In this document: positions 51,302-59,877 of the stretch, one piece after another | Layout of the letters: every line of letters starts with the position of its first letter | How positions within the stretch are numbered: the first letter of the stretch is position 1 | From: Stenotrophomonas sp. PS02298 | GTDB taxonomy: Bacteria; Pseudomonadota; Gammaproteobacteria; Xanthomonadales; Xanthomonadaceae | DNA: 61,885 bases | Assembly (NCBI RefSeq): GCF_029959445.1 | Contig: NZ_JASCOR010000006.1 | Location: forward strand, 1-61,885 | Direction: 5' to 3' | Made by a program: the position numbers and the translations under genes | Notes under the pieces: generated by a model | The model's database searches: none | What the model saw: only the letters and a program-made list of their open reading frames with translations | Told to the model about the DNA's origin: nothing

Positions 51302-51415
51302 CCCCTCTCCCGCTTGCGGGAGAGGGGCTGGGGGTGAGGGCCTATCGCCCCAGCCAAGTCAAAACCCTGCCCTCATCCGCCCTTCGGGCACCTTCTCCCG
51401 CGTGCGGGAGAAGGG
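51302..51415. repeat. Two CCCCTCTCCCGC-family elements
   Basis: The first, 51302-51340, is CCCCTCTCCCGCTTGCGGGA followed by GAGGGGCTGGGGGTGAGGG; the second, about 51370-51415, is a variant (CTCATCCGCCCTTCGGGCAC then TTCTCCCGCGTGCGGGAGAA). They are not duplicates but share the central hairpin. Confidence 0.85.
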
Positions 51416-51416
51416 A

Positions 51417-51517
51417 CAGAGCAGAAGCCAGAGCAAAGCCAAAACAAAGCCAAAGCAACAGCTAGAGCCAAAGCAACAGCAATAGCAGGAGCAAGAGCAA
51501 AGCCAAAGCCGCAACAG
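51417..51517. repeat. Degenerate hexanucleotide tract
   Basis: About 100 bases of degenerate six-base repeats of the type AAAGCC, AGAGCA and AACAGC, with almost no T on the plus strand and far less GC than its surroundings. On the other strand it is a Leu/Cys-rich open frame, a by-product. It lies between the carbonic-anhydrase gene and nbaC, about 45 bases before the nbaC start. Confidence 0.75.
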
Positions 51518-51560
51518 CCCCCTCCAGAACACCCCCAGCCCCTCACCAAACAGGCCCCGC

Positions 51561-52088
51561 ATGCTCCCCCTACCCCTGAACCTGCTCGGCTGGATCGAAG
51601 AACACCGCCATCTCCTGAAGCCGCCGGTCGGCAACAAGATGATCGAGAACGGTGACTTCATCGTCATGGTGGTTGCCGGCCCCAACAGCCGCAACGACTA
51701 CCATTGGGATGAGGGCCCGGAATGGTTCTTCCAGCTCGAAGGCGAGATGGTGCTGCGGATACAGGAGGATGGCGCGGTGCGCGACATCCCGATCCGGGCC
51801 GGCGAGATCTTCCTGCTGCCGCCACGCGTGCCGCATTCGCCGCAGCGCATGCCCGGTTCGATCGGCCTGGTGGTCGAGCGCAAGCGCCTGGACCACGAGC
51901 TTGATGGCTTCATGTGGTTCTGCCAGCAATGCAATCACAGGATTTACGAAGAGTTCTTCCACCTGAAGAACATCGAGACCGATCTACCCAAGGTCTTCGA
52001 TCGGTTCCATGCATCCATCGAACACCGTACCTGCAGCCAATGCGGGGCCGTGCATCCACTGCCCAGACCGGTCACGCCAGAAGCCTGA
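51561..52088 (+). CDS. nbaC: 3-Hydroxyanthranilate 3,4-dioxygenase
   Basis: This enzyme opens the ring of 3-hydroxyanthranilate to 2-amino-3-carboxymuconate semialdehyde, which forms quinolinate, the NAD precursor. It has 175 residues. The iron ligands are His48, Glu54 (HWDEGPEWF) and His92 (PHSPQR), the cupin triad. A rubredoxin-like second iron site is given by CQQC and CSQC. The ATG at 51561 is the only plausible start; no Shine-Dalgarno is clear. It is the first gene of nbaC-kynU-kmo, which runs backward relative to the pathway. Confidence 0.96.
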   Translation: MLPLPLNLLGWIEEHRHLLKPPVGNKMIENGDFIVMVVAGPNSRNDYHWDEGPEWFFQLEGEMVLRIQEDGAVRDIPIRAGEIFLLPPRVPHSPQRMPGSIGLVVERKRLDHELDGFMWFCQQCNHRIYEEFFHLKNIETDLPKVFDRFHASIEHRTCSQCGAVHPLPRPVTPEA

Positions 52089-52138
52089 GTGGTCGGGCGC
52101 GGTTACACTGCGGGTACATCCTCGACGTGTCCGCACCG

Positions 52139-53413
52139 ATGAACGAAACGCTGTCACCCGCTCACGCCACCGCACTTGATGCTGCCGATCCGCTGCGCCA
52201 CCTGCGCAGTCAGTTCCTGATCCCGCAGCACCAGGGCACCGATCAAGCCTATTTCGTCGGCAACTCGCTGGGCCTGCAGCCGCGCGGCGCACAGGCGATG
52301 GTGCAGGAAGTGATGGATCAATGGGGCCGCATCGCCGTCGAAGGCCACTTCACCGGTCCCACGCAATGGCTGAGCTATCACCGCCTGGTCCGCGATTCGC
52401 TGGCAGGCGTGGTCGGCGCGCTGCCGCACGAAGTGGTGGCGATGAACACGCTGAGCGTGAACCTGCACCTGATGATGGTCAGCTTCTATCGGCCGAGCAG
52501 CGAACGTCCGGCGATCCTGATGGAAGCTGGTGCCTTCCCGACCGACCGCCATGCGGTCGAGGCACAGATCCGCTTCCACGGCTTCAATCCGGCCACCGAT
52601 CTGATCGAAGTACAGCCAGACGAAGCCAACGGCACCATCTCGATGCAGGCGATCGAGCAGGCCATCAACGCGCACGGCAAGCGCGTCGCGCTGGTACTGT
52701 GGCCGGGCGTGCAGTACCGCACCGGCCAGGTCTTCGATCTGGACACGATCACCCGCCTCGCTCGTGCGCACGGCGCTAACATCGGCTTCGATCTCGCCCA
52801 CTCGGTCGGCAATGTGCCGTTGAACCTGCACGACGTCGCACCTGATTTCGCGGTGTGGTGCCACTACAAGTACTTGAATGCCGGTCCGGGTGCGGTTGCT
52901 GGTGCCTTCGTGCACGAACGCCATGCCAAGGACACCTCGTTGCCGCGCTTCGCCGGCTGGTGGGGGCACGAACAGGCCACCCGCTTCCAGATGGCACCGG
53001 AGTTCGTGCCCGAGCTGGGCGCCGAAGGCTGGCAACTGAGCAATCCGCCGGTGCTAGGGCTGGCTCCACTGCGAGCATCGCTGGCGCTGTATGACGAGGC
53101 GGGTATGGACGCACTGCGCACCAAGTCGCTGAAGATCACCGGCTACCTGGAAACCATGGTGCGTGCGCGCCTGGATCATGTGCTGCAGATCATCACCCCG
53201 GCCGAACCCGAGCGTCGTGGCTGCCAGTTGTCGCTGCGGGTAGCCGGTGGTCGTGCGCAGGGCCGCTCGCTGTTCGAGTACCTGCAATCGGTGGGCGTGC
53301 TCGGCGACTGGCGCGAGCCCGATGTCATCCGCATCTCGCCAACGCCTTTGTACAACCGCTACAGCGATGTCTACCGCTTCGTCGATGAAGTGGAAACCTG
53401 GGCTGGCGTCTGA
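52139..53413 (+). CDS. kynU: Kynureninase
   Basis: This PLP enzyme cleaves kynurenine to anthranilate or 3-hydroxykynurenine to 3-hydroxyanthranilate, with alanine as co-product. It has 424 residues. PLP-binding Lys244 is in CHYKYLNAGPG, Asp218 in FDLAHSVGN is typical for PLP pyridine contact, and YFVGNSLGLQPRG marks the N-terminus. The ATG at 52139 was chosen; the frame extends upstream to 51914 but overlaps nbaC. With nbaC before it and kmo after it, the 3-hydroxy route is expected. Confidence 0.96.
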   Translation: MNETLSPAHATALDAADPLRHLRSQFLIPQHQGTDQAYFVGNSLGLQPRGAQAMVQEVMDQWGRIAVEGHFTGPTQWLSYHRLVRDSLAGVVGALPHEVVAMNTLSVNLHLMMVSFYRPSSERPAILMEAGAFPTDRHAVEAQIRFHGFNPATDLIEVQPDEANGTISMQAIEQAINAHGKRVALVLWPGVQYRTGQVFDLDTITRLARAHGANIGFDLAHSVGNVPLNLHDVAPDFAVWCHYKYLNAGPGAVAGAFVHERHAKDTSLPRFAGWWGHEQATRFQMAPEFVPELGAEGWQLSNPPVLGLAPLRASLALYDEAGMDALRTKSLKITGYLETMVRARLDHVLQIITPAEPERRGCQLSLRVAGGRAQGRSLFEYLQSVGVLGDWREPDVIRISPTPLYNRYSDVYRFVDEVETWAGV

Positions 53414-53431
53414 CCAACGGATTATTTTGAC

Positions 53432-54802
53432 TTGAACACCCCCACCCCACGCAGCCTCACCCTGATCGGCGCCGGCCTGGCCGGCTCCCTGCTCGCCATC
53501 CTGCTGTCGCGGCAGGGCTGGAAGATCACCATCTACGAACGTCGTGGCGACCCGCGCATCGCCGACTACGAGTCCGGTCGCTCGATCAACCTGGCGCTGG
53601 CCGAACGCGGCCGTAATGCCTTGCGTCAGGCTGGCGTCGAAGACGAGGTGATGGCCAAGGCGGTGATGATGCGCGGACGCATGGTGCATCCGCGCGAAGG
53701 TACGCCCGATCTGCAGCGCTACGGCCGCGATGACAGCGAGGTGATCTGGTCTGTGCACCGCAAGGACCTCAACACCACGCTGTTGCAGCTGGCCGAAGAA
53801 GCCGGTGCAACCGTGCATTTCCACCGTCGCCTGCATACCGTGGACTTCGATGCCGGCTATGCCCGCTTCATCGATGACCGCGACGACCAGCCGCACGACA
53901 TCCACTTCAACACGCCGTTGATCGGTGCCGATGGCGCAGGTTCGGCGCTGCGTGCGGCAATGAACCGCAAGCTGCCCTTGGGCGAGCGCATCGAGTTCCT
54001 CGATCACTCCTACAAGGAACTGGAGATCCCGCCAGCAGCCGATGGCAGCTTCCAGATCGAAGCCAATGCCCTGCATATCTGGCCACGCGGCAACTACATG
54101 TGCATCGCCCTGCCCAATGACGAAGGCACCTTCACCGTCACCCTGTTCCTGCCCAATGAGGGCGAGCCCAGCTTCGCAACGGTGCGCAACGGTGCCGAAG
54201 CGGAAGCCCTGTTCCAGCGCGACTTCGCTGATGCGCTGCCGTTGATACCGGACCTGCGCGCCGACTGGGAACAGCATCCACCCGGCCTGCTCGGCACGCT
54301 GTACCTGGAGCGCTGGCATCAGCGCGGCAAGGCGGTGCTGATCGGCGACGCTGCGCATGCAATGGTGCCGTTCCACGGCCAGGGCATGAACTGCGCGTTC
54401 GAAGACTGCGTGGTGCTGGCACGCTGCCTGGCCGAGCATCCCGGCACCGAAGAAGCCTTCGCCGCTTTTGAAGCCGAGCGCAAACCCAATGCCGCCGCCA
54501 TCCAGCAGATGGCCCTGGACAACTACCTGGAAATGCGCGACCGCGTCGCCGACCCGAGCTACCTGCTGCAGCGCGAGCTGGAGCAAGCGCTGCAGTCGCG
54601 CTGGCCAACCCGTTTCGTGCCGCATTACACGATGGTCACCTTCCTGCACACGCCGTATGCGGTTGCCTTGGAGCGTACCCGCCTGCAGCAGACCATCCTG
54701 GCCGACGCCACCGTCGGCCACGACTCGCTCGACAACATCGACTGGGCCGCGTTGGAGCAGGTAGTCCACGACCGTCTGTCGGTACTGGAAGGAGCACACT
54801 GA
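53432..54802 (+). CDS. kmo: Kynurenine 3-monooxygenase
   Basis: This FAD-dependent enzyme hydroxylates L-kynurenine to 3-hydroxykynurenine using NADPH. It has 456 residues. The FAD-binding Rossmann motif GAGLAGSLLAILLSRQGW is followed by ERRGDPR. The second FAD motif is IGDAAHAMVPFHGQGMNCAF. The C-terminus is partly hydrophobic, as expected for membrane association. The start is TTG 53432, since the FAD motif begins only ten residues later and no ATG is near. It overlaps sbcB by one base (TGATG). Confidence 0.96.
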   Translation: MNTPTPRSLTLIGAGLAGSLLAILLSRQGWKITIYERRGDPRIADYESGRSINLALAERGRNALRQAGVEDEVMAKAVMMRGRMVHPREGTPDLQRYGRDDSEVIWSVHRKDLNTTLLQLAEEAGATVHFHRRLHTVDFDAGYARFIDDRDDQPHDIHFNTPLIGADGAGSALRAAMNRKLPLGERIEFLDHSYKELEIPPAADGSFQIEANALHIWPRGNYMCIALPNDEGTFTVTLFLPNEGEPSFATVRNGAEAEALFQRDFADALPLIPDLRADWEQHPPGLLGTLYLERWHQRGKAVLIGDAAHAMVPFHGQGMNCAFEDCVVLARCLAEHPGTEEAFAAFEAERKPNAAAIQQMALDNYLEMRDRVADPSYLLQRELEQALQSRWPTRFVPHYTMVTFLHTPYAVALERTRLQQTILADATVGHDSLDNIDWAALEQVVHDRLSVLEGAH

Positions 54803-56241
54803 TGGCAGAGAGCTTCCTGTTCTACGATCTGGAAACCTTTGGCCAGGACCCGCGTCGCACCCGCATCGCCCAGTTCGCCGCAGTGCGCACCGACGCCAAC
54901 CTGAAGGTCATCGACGAGCCGGTCAGCTTCTACGTCAAGCCGGCCGACGACCTGCTGCCCTCGCCGATTGCCACGCTTATCACCGGCATAACCCCGCAGC
55001 ATGCGTTGGCCGAAGGTGTCAGCGAGGCCGAGGCCTTCGCCCGCATCAACGAGTTGATGAGCAAGCCGCAGACCTGCACGCTTGGCTACAACACGCTGCG
55101 GTTCGATGATGAGTTCGTGCGTTACGGCCTGTTCCGCAACTTCCACGATCCCTATGAGCGCGAGTGGCGCAGCGGCAACTCGCGCTGGGACCTGCTCGAC
55201 ATGCTGCGGCTTGTGCACGCACTGCGCCCGGATGGCATCAACTGGCCCAAGCGCGAAGACGGCGCCACCTCGTTCAAGCTCGAACATCTGGCGCTGGCCA
55301 ATGACGTGCGCGAAGGCGACGCCCACGAGGCGCTGTCCGACGTCTACGCCACCATCGGCATGGCGCGGCGCTTCCGGGAGGCGCAGCCGCGCATGTGGGA
55401 CTACGCACTGCGCCTGCGCGACAAGCGCTACGTCGGCAGCCTGCTCGACGTGGTGGCGATGGAGCCGGTGCTGCACATCTCCATGCGCTACCCGGCCAGC
55501 CGCCTGTGCGCCGCACCGGTGCTGCCGCTGGCCCGTCATCCGCACATCAACAACCGGGTGATCGTGTTCGACCTGGAAGGTGATATCGAACCGCTGCTCG
55601 AGCTGTCGGTCGAGGAAATCACCGCGCGCCTGTATACCCGCGCGGCCGACCTGCCCGAGGGCCAGCAACGCATTCCGCTGAAGGAAGTACACCTCAACAA
55701 GGTACCTGCGCTGGTTGCCTGGAATCATCTGCGCGATGCCGACTTCGAGCGCCTGGCCATCGATCCTGCGGTGATTGAAGCCAAGGCCGTGAAACTGCGC
55801 GCACTCGCCCCGCAACTGGCCGAGAAGGCCCGCCAAGTGTTCGCGCGTGAACGCGTAAATGACGGTCCGATCGACGCCGATGCATCGCTGTACGACGGCT
55901 TCCTGGCCGAAGGCGACAAGGGCTTGCTGAGCAAGGTGCGCACTGCACCGCCGGAAGCATTGGCCGAGCTGGAACAGCGCTTCCGCGATCCGCGCCTGCC
56001 CGAGCTGCTGTTCCGCTACCGTGCCCGCAACCATCCGCAAACGCTGGACGCGACCGCACACTCACGTTGGGACGCATATCGTCAGCAACGTTTCACCATT
56101 CCTGGCATGGCCGAGCAGACCTTGCCGGAATACGTCGCGCAGATTGCCGAATTGCGCGAGGAACACAAGGACAACCCGGCTTCGCTGGCCCTGCTTGATG
56201 CACTGGACCAGTGGGGCCACAGCCTGCAGGACACACCATGA
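54802..56241 (+). CDS. sbcB: Exodeoxyribonuclease I
   Basis: This is the 3'-to-5' single-strand DNA exonuclease of DNA repair and recombination. It has 479 residues, near the E. coli length. The DEDDh catalytic domain begins with FYDLETFGQDPRRTRIAQFA (Asp and Glu ligands), continues with LGYNTLRFDDEFVRYGLF, and ends with ALSDVYATIGMARRF; an SH3-like region and a helical C-terminus follow. The ATG overlaps the kmo stop. It has no functional link to tryptophan catabolism. A DUF2461 gene overlaps its end. Confidence 0.96.
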   Translation: MAESFLFYDLETFGQDPRRTRIAQFAAVRTDANLKVIDEPVSFYVKPADDLLPSPIATLITGITPQHALAEGVSEAEAFARINELMSKPQTCTLGYNTLRFDDEFVRYGLFRNFHDPYEREWRSGNSRWDLLDMLRLVHALRPDGINWPKREDGATSFKLEHLALANDVREGDAHEALSDVYATIGMARRFREAQPRMWDYALRLRDKRYVGSLLDVVAMEPVLHISMRYPASRLCAAPVLPLARHPHINNRVIVFDLEGDIEPLLELSVEEITARLYTRAADLPEGQQRIPLKEVHLNKVPALVAWNHLRDADFERLAIDPAVIEAKAVKLRALAPQLAEKARQVFARERVNDGPIDADASLYDGFLAEGDKGLLSKVRTAPPEALAELEQRFRDPRLPELLFRYRARNHPQTLDATAHSRWDAYRQQRFTIPGMAEQTLPEYVAQIAELREEHKDNPASLALLDALDQWGHSLQDTP

Positions 56242-56924
56242 CCCAGTATTTCAGCGACGCCAGCTTCAAGTTCCTGCGCGGGCTGGCCCGCCACAACGAC
56301 AAGACCTGGTTTGCCGAGCACAAGCAGCAGTACGAGGACCATGTACGCCAGCCCTTCCTGCGCCTGATCACCGACCTGCAGCCAGACCTGAGCGAAGTCA
56401 GCACACATTTCCAGGCCGATCCGCGCACTGTGGGTGGCTCGCTGTTCCGCATCTACCGTGATTCGCGCTTCTCCCACGACAAGGCGCCGTACAAGACCTG
56501 GCAGGGCGCACGTCTGTTCCATGAGCGCCGCAAGCAGGTGCCGGCGCCGTCGTATTACATCCACCTGGCACCGGGCGAGAGCTTTGTTGGTGCTGGCATC
56601 TGGCACCCCGAGCCGGACGTACAGCGCCGCCTGCGCCAGTTCATCCTCGACAACCCGGGCAGCTGGAAGGCCGCCGCGCATGCGCCAGCCACGCGCAAGC
56701 GCTACGAGTTCGAGAGCAGCGAAAAGCTGGTGCGGCCGCCGCGCGGCTTCCCGGCCGATTTCGAGTTCATCGACGACCTCAAGCACCGCAACTGGGTGCT
56801 GTGGCGTTCGCTGGACGACGAGGTGATGACCGGCCCGCGCCTGCGCCAGACCCTGGCCAAGGACCTGGCCGCACTCGGCCCGTTTGTCGACTACCTATGC
56901 GCCGCGCTGGACCTGGAATTCTGA
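56238..56924 (+). CDS. DUF2461 family protein
   Basis: This 228-residue protein has the DUF2461 (TIGR02453) pattern: FKFLRGLARHNDKTWFAEHK, then RIYRDSRFSHDKAPYKTWQG, and GIWHPEPDVQRRLRQFIL. The ATG at 56238 overlaps the sbcB stop (ATGA), so it is coupled to it. No catalytic mechanism is known; the conserved Arg, Asp and Lys residues suggest binding of a phosphorylated or nucleic-acid ligand. The same sbcB-DUF2461 coupling would be informative if found in relatives. Confidence 0.9.
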   Translation: MTQYFSDASFKFLRGLARHNDKTWFAEHKQQYEDHVRQPFLRLITDLQPDLSEVSTHFQADPRTVGGSLFRIYRDSRFSHDKAPYKTWQGARLFHERRKQVPAPSYYIHLAPGESFVGAGIWHPEPDVQRRLRQFILDNPGSWKAAAHAPATRKRYEFESSEKLVRPPRGFPADFEFIDDLKHRNWVLWRSLDDEVMTGPRLRQTLAKDLAALGPFVDYLCAALDLEF

Positions 56925-56940
56925 TTGGCGCGGGCTTCAC

Positions 56941-56959
56941 GCAAACCAACCTGGTTTGC
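56941..56959 (+). terminator. Possible hairpin after DUF2461
   Basis: GCAAACCA / TGGTTTGC with a three-base loop lies 17 bases past the DUF2461 stop. There is no U tract, so termination is doubtful; it may be a processing hairpin. Confidence 0.3.
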
Positions 56960-56995
56960 GGCACGCTTGGCGGCAACCTTCGACAGGAAGCCGCC

Positions 56996-57469
56996 ATGAC
57001 CAGCATCCACCTGCAAGTCTGGATCGATGCCCCGCTGGCCAACGTCTACAGCGGCCTGGCCAGCGCCGAGGGCCTGAGCCGCTGGTGGATACCGCACCAG
57101 CAATCCGTCATCGACGGCGACACCGTGATCAGCCACAACCCCGGTTCCGGCCATGGTGTCGTCGCGCTGAAGCCGCTGGAGATCATCCCCGAGCGCTGCG
57201 TCCGCTGGGAAGTGATCAGCCGCCACCCGCCACAAAGCCCGGCCTCGGCCTGGACCGGTACCGAAATCCGCTTCGACCTGTCACGCCGGGCCAGCCCCGG
57301 CGCCTGGCGCGGCCTGCCGCACGAAGGCGAGCCGATGACCGTGCTGGAGTTCCATCACCTGGGCTGGAACGGCGACAGCGAGTACCTGGGCTTCTGCAGC
57401 CAGGCCTGGGCCGAAACCCTGGTGATGCTGCGCCGTTGGGCCGAAGCCAGCATCCCCGCACATCCCTGA
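56996..57469 (+). CDS. SRPBCC (AHSA1-like) domain protein
   Basis: This 157-residue START-like protein opens with IHLQVWIDAPLANVYSGLAS, the usual first strand and helix, then GLSRWWIPH, and ends with a long helix (WAETLVMLRRWAEAS). Cytoplasmic, since there is no signal peptide, in contrast to the exported SRPBCC protein at 1976-2503. These proteins bind hydrophobic ligands, and some act as Hsp90 co-activators or polyketide cyclases. The ATG at 56996 has AGGAAG upstream. The role is unassigned. Confidence 0.85.
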   Translation: MTSIHLQVWIDAPLANVYSGLASAEGLSRWWIPHQQSVIDGDTVISHNPGSGHGVVALKPLEIIPERCVRWEVISRHPPQSPASAWTGTEIRFDLSRRASPGAWRGLPHEGEPMTVLEFHHLGWNGDSEYLGFCSQAWAETLVMLRRWAEASIPAHP

Positions 57470-57488
57470 TCCCGAGGACAGCAACGCA

Positions 57489-58043
57489 ATGAAGAAGTGG
57501 ATACTCGCCACCGTCATCGCCATCGCCGTACTGCTGGCCGCCTACGTGATCGGCGGCCCCTATCTGGCGATCCGCGGCATCAGCCAGGCCATCGAACAGC
57601 GTGACACCGGCAAGCTGGCGCGACACGTCGACTTCGGCGCGGTGCGGGTCAACATCAAGGCGCAGATCAACGATTACATCGTTCGCCGCGCCGGCAGCGA
57701 CATGCAGTCGAGTCTGTTCGGCCAGGTCGCGCTGGGCGTGGCCGGCAACCTCACCGGCGCAGGTGTCGACACCTTCGTCACCCCGCTGGGCATTGCCGCC
57801 CTGCTGCAGGGCGACAGCCTGTGGAAGCGGACCATCGGCGATACCGTCGGCGGCGATACCTGGGCGCCGCCCTCGCCGGCCAAGCCGCTGGCCAATACCA
57901 CCGGCCATTACGAATCGCTGTCGCGCTACACCGCCACGACCCACCTGGAAGACGGGCGCGAAGTCGTATTCGTACTCAGTCGCCAGGGGCTGCGCTGGCG
58001 ACTGACCAATATCCTGTTGCCACTGGGACAGGCGCCGGGCTGA
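57489..58043 (+). CDS. DUF2939 family membrane-anchored protein
   Basis: This 184-residue protein has one N-terminal transmembrane anchor (WILATVIAIAVLLAAYVIGG) followed by the DUF2939 segment: YLAIRGISQAIEQRDTGKLA, DFGAVRVNIKAQINDYI and ending GLRWRLTNILLPLG. DUF2939 proteins occur widely in proteobacteria with no known role. The ATG at 57489 has GAGGACAG upstream. It lies 19 bases after the SRPBCC gene and is probably co-transcribed. It is convergent with tmm. Confidence 0.88.
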   Translation: MKKWILATVIAIAVLLAAYVIGGPYLAIRGISQAIEQRDTGKLARHVDFGAVRVNIKAQINDYIVRRAGSDMQSSLFGQVALGVAGNLTGAGVDTFVTPLGIAALLQGDSLWKRTIGDTVGGDTWAPPSPAKPLANTTGHYESLSRYTATTHLEDGREVVFVLSRQGLRWRLTNILLPLGQAPG

Positions 58044-58058
58044 CCGGCGCCATCTCCG

Positions 58059-59432
58059 TCAGGCAATCCTGCGCGGCTGCTCCTCGATCACACTGTCGGC
58101 GAGGAAAGCCTCCAGCGAATCATCCATCGCCTGCATCCACGGGGTGTGATGCAGCGGCGCCAACGTACCGGTCAATACCGAGCGGTAGCTGTAGTTGCGA
58201 TAGCCGAGGATGTCGTCCTTCTTGTCGTGCTTCCACTGTTTGAACAGCGTGGCCACGGCCTCGACGTTGAAGTCCGGGTAGTCAGTGGCGTCAAGCAGAT
58301 CCCGCACGTATTCGGTCTGGAAGTCGATGTCCTGCGCCGCCGAAGTCGTCGCCTCCTCACGCGCCAGCCAGGCGTCGCTGTCTGCACGCATTGCATCGCT
58401 CGCCGGCAGCGTGATCCTGCCAAGGATGACATCGCGCGCATACCAAGCCTGCGCATCGAACATGTTGAAGGTGTAGTACTGGTCCTGCATGCCCAGATAG
58501 ATCAGCCTGGGGTTGTCGATCCAGAACACGCCCTTGTACAGATCACCGGGATACAGGCGATTGCGCGTGCGCAGGGTCAGTGCATCGGGCAGGAACGGGA
58601 AATGGTGCTGGTAGCCGGTGCACAGCACGATGGCATCCACGTCCTTGCTGCTGCCATCGATGAAGTGCGCGGTGTTGCCTTCAACACGCTGCAGCAGGGG
58701 CTTTTCTTCAAAGGCAGCCGGCCAGTCGTACCCGGTTGCCGCGCTGCGATAGCTGAAGGTCACCGACTTGGCGCCGTATTTGTAGCACTGGGTGCCGATA
58801 TCCTCGGCCGAATAGCTGCTCCCTACCAGCAGCAGGTCCTTGCCAGAAAATTCGCAGGCATCGCGGAAATCATGCGCATGCAACACGCGCCCGGGGAAGC
58901 GATCCACGCCCTCGAAGAACGGCGCATTCGGGGTGGAGAAATGCCCGGTGGCAACGATCACTCGATCGAATTCCTCGGTCAGCAGTTCGTCTTTCTTCAG
59001 ATCGCGAACGGTGACGGTGAAGCGCTCGCTTTCTTCCGAGTAGTCGACCCATTGCACCGCCATGTTGAAGCGGATCTGATCACGCACGCCGCTCTTTTCG
59101 ATGCGGCCCATGATGTAGTCGCGCAGCACGGCGCGTGGCGGATAGGAGGCGATCGGGCGGCCAAAATGCTCTTCAAAACTATAGTCGGCAAACTCCAGCG
59201 CTTCCTTCGGGCCGTTCGACCAGAGGTAGCGGTACATGCTGCCATGTACGGGTTCGCCATAAGCATCCAGCCCGGTACGCCATGTGTAGTTCCACATCCC
59301 GCCGAGATCGGATTGCTTTTCAAAGCAGACGATCTCTGGCACTTCAGCCCCACCTCGACGGGCGGATTCAAAGGCACGAAGTTGCGCCAGGCCGCTCGGG
59401 CCGGCTCCAAGAATGGCGATACGCATGGTCAT
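58059..59432 (-). CDS. tmm: Trimethylamine monooxygenase (bacterial flavin-containing monooxygenase)
   Basis: This NADPH- and FAD-dependent enzyme oxidises trimethylamine to trimethylamine N-oxide, and also other amines, sulfides and indole. From ATG 59432 it has 457 residues. The FAD motif GAGPSG is at 9-14, the FMO fingerprint FxGxxxHxxxF at 179-189 ([11 protein letters not shown]), and the NADP motif [10 protein letters not shown] at 204-213. Tyr207 coincides in number with the Tyr207 known to gate the active site in Tmm of marine bacteria. The strong match includes [20 protein letters not shown]. The ATG follows AGGAGA at ten bases. No TMA transporter or downstream tdm is in this window. 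Confidence 0.9.
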   Translation of the reverse strand: MTMRIAILGAGPSGLAQLRAFESARRGGAEVPEIVCFEKQSDLGGMWNYTWRTGLDAYGEPVHGSMYRYLWSNGPKEALEFADYSFEEHFGRPIASYPPRAVLRDYIMGRIEKSGVRDQIRFNMAVQWVDYSEESERFTVTVRDLKKDELLTEEFDRVIVATGHFSTPNAPFFEGVDRFPGRVLHAHDFRDACEFSGKDLLLVGSSYSAEDIGTQCYKYGAKSVTFSYRSAATGYDWPAAFEEKPLLQRVEGNTAHFIDGSSKDVDAIVLCTGYQHHFPFLPDALTLRTRNRLYPGDLYKGVFWIDNPRLIYLGMQDQYYTFNMFDAQAWYARDVILGRITLPASDAMRADSDAWLAREEATTSAAQDIDFQTEYVRDLLDATDYPDFNVEAVATLFKQWKHDKKDDILGYRNYSYRSVLTGTLAPLHHTPWMQAMDDSLEAFLADSVIEEQPRRIA

Positions 59433-59751
59433 TCGGGTTGTTTCTCCTGTGTAGCTGCAGCCGCGTAAACGCGACGGCACTGCGCAAGGGCGCGTTATGC
59501 GCCGTGCAGGAGAGACAATGCGTCCAGTCCCGCGCGGCGCGCGAAACACCCGGCCGCCACGCAAGGCAGCGCGAAAGGGAATGGCAGGTACGTTGACGCT
59601 ACCGGTCGGGGACAGGCCCCGCCCCTGGATCACCGGGTGGGTGCTGTGCGGGAGGGATCTGCTGCATTCGTGCAGATCAGGACGCGGCAGGATTACCGCT
59701 GGTTCAGCTTGGAACCCGCGAAAGCGACTTCATCCTAGCATGTGACGCATT
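59433..59751 (-). promoter_or_regulatory. Gene-free leader region of tmm
   Basis: This is about 320 bases with no gene. The frame is open upstream of tmm for 67 codons, but its sequence looks random. It contains several GC-rich stems, including GATCTGC ... GCAGATC (59656-59678). I could not match a known riboswitch or assign a promoter. It should hold the tmm promoter and any regulator site. Confidence 0.45.
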
Positions 59752-59868
59752 TGTAGGAGCGGCGTAAGCCGCGAAGCTACAAATGTTGCCGAAGCGGCAT
59801 TGGCTGCCATTGCAGGCCGCATGCATTCGGTCTTGTAACAAGCTTCGCGGCTCACGCCGCTCCTACAA
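59752..59868. repeat. Long-hairpin intergenic repeat (TGTAGGAGCGGC type)
   Basis: TGTAGGAGCGGCGTAAGCCGC pairs with GCGGCTCACGCCGCTCCTACA. It lies ten bases after the 5'-nucleotidase stop codon and may cap its 3' end. The centre is longer than in other copies. Confidence 0.85.
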
Positions 59869-59877
59869 ACAACCGGT

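Noticed and set aside
59433..59751. Known riboswitch upstream of tmm
   Set aside because: No consensus of a glycine, SAM, SAH, guanidine or TPP class could be matched by eye; only unspecific GC-rich stems are seen.
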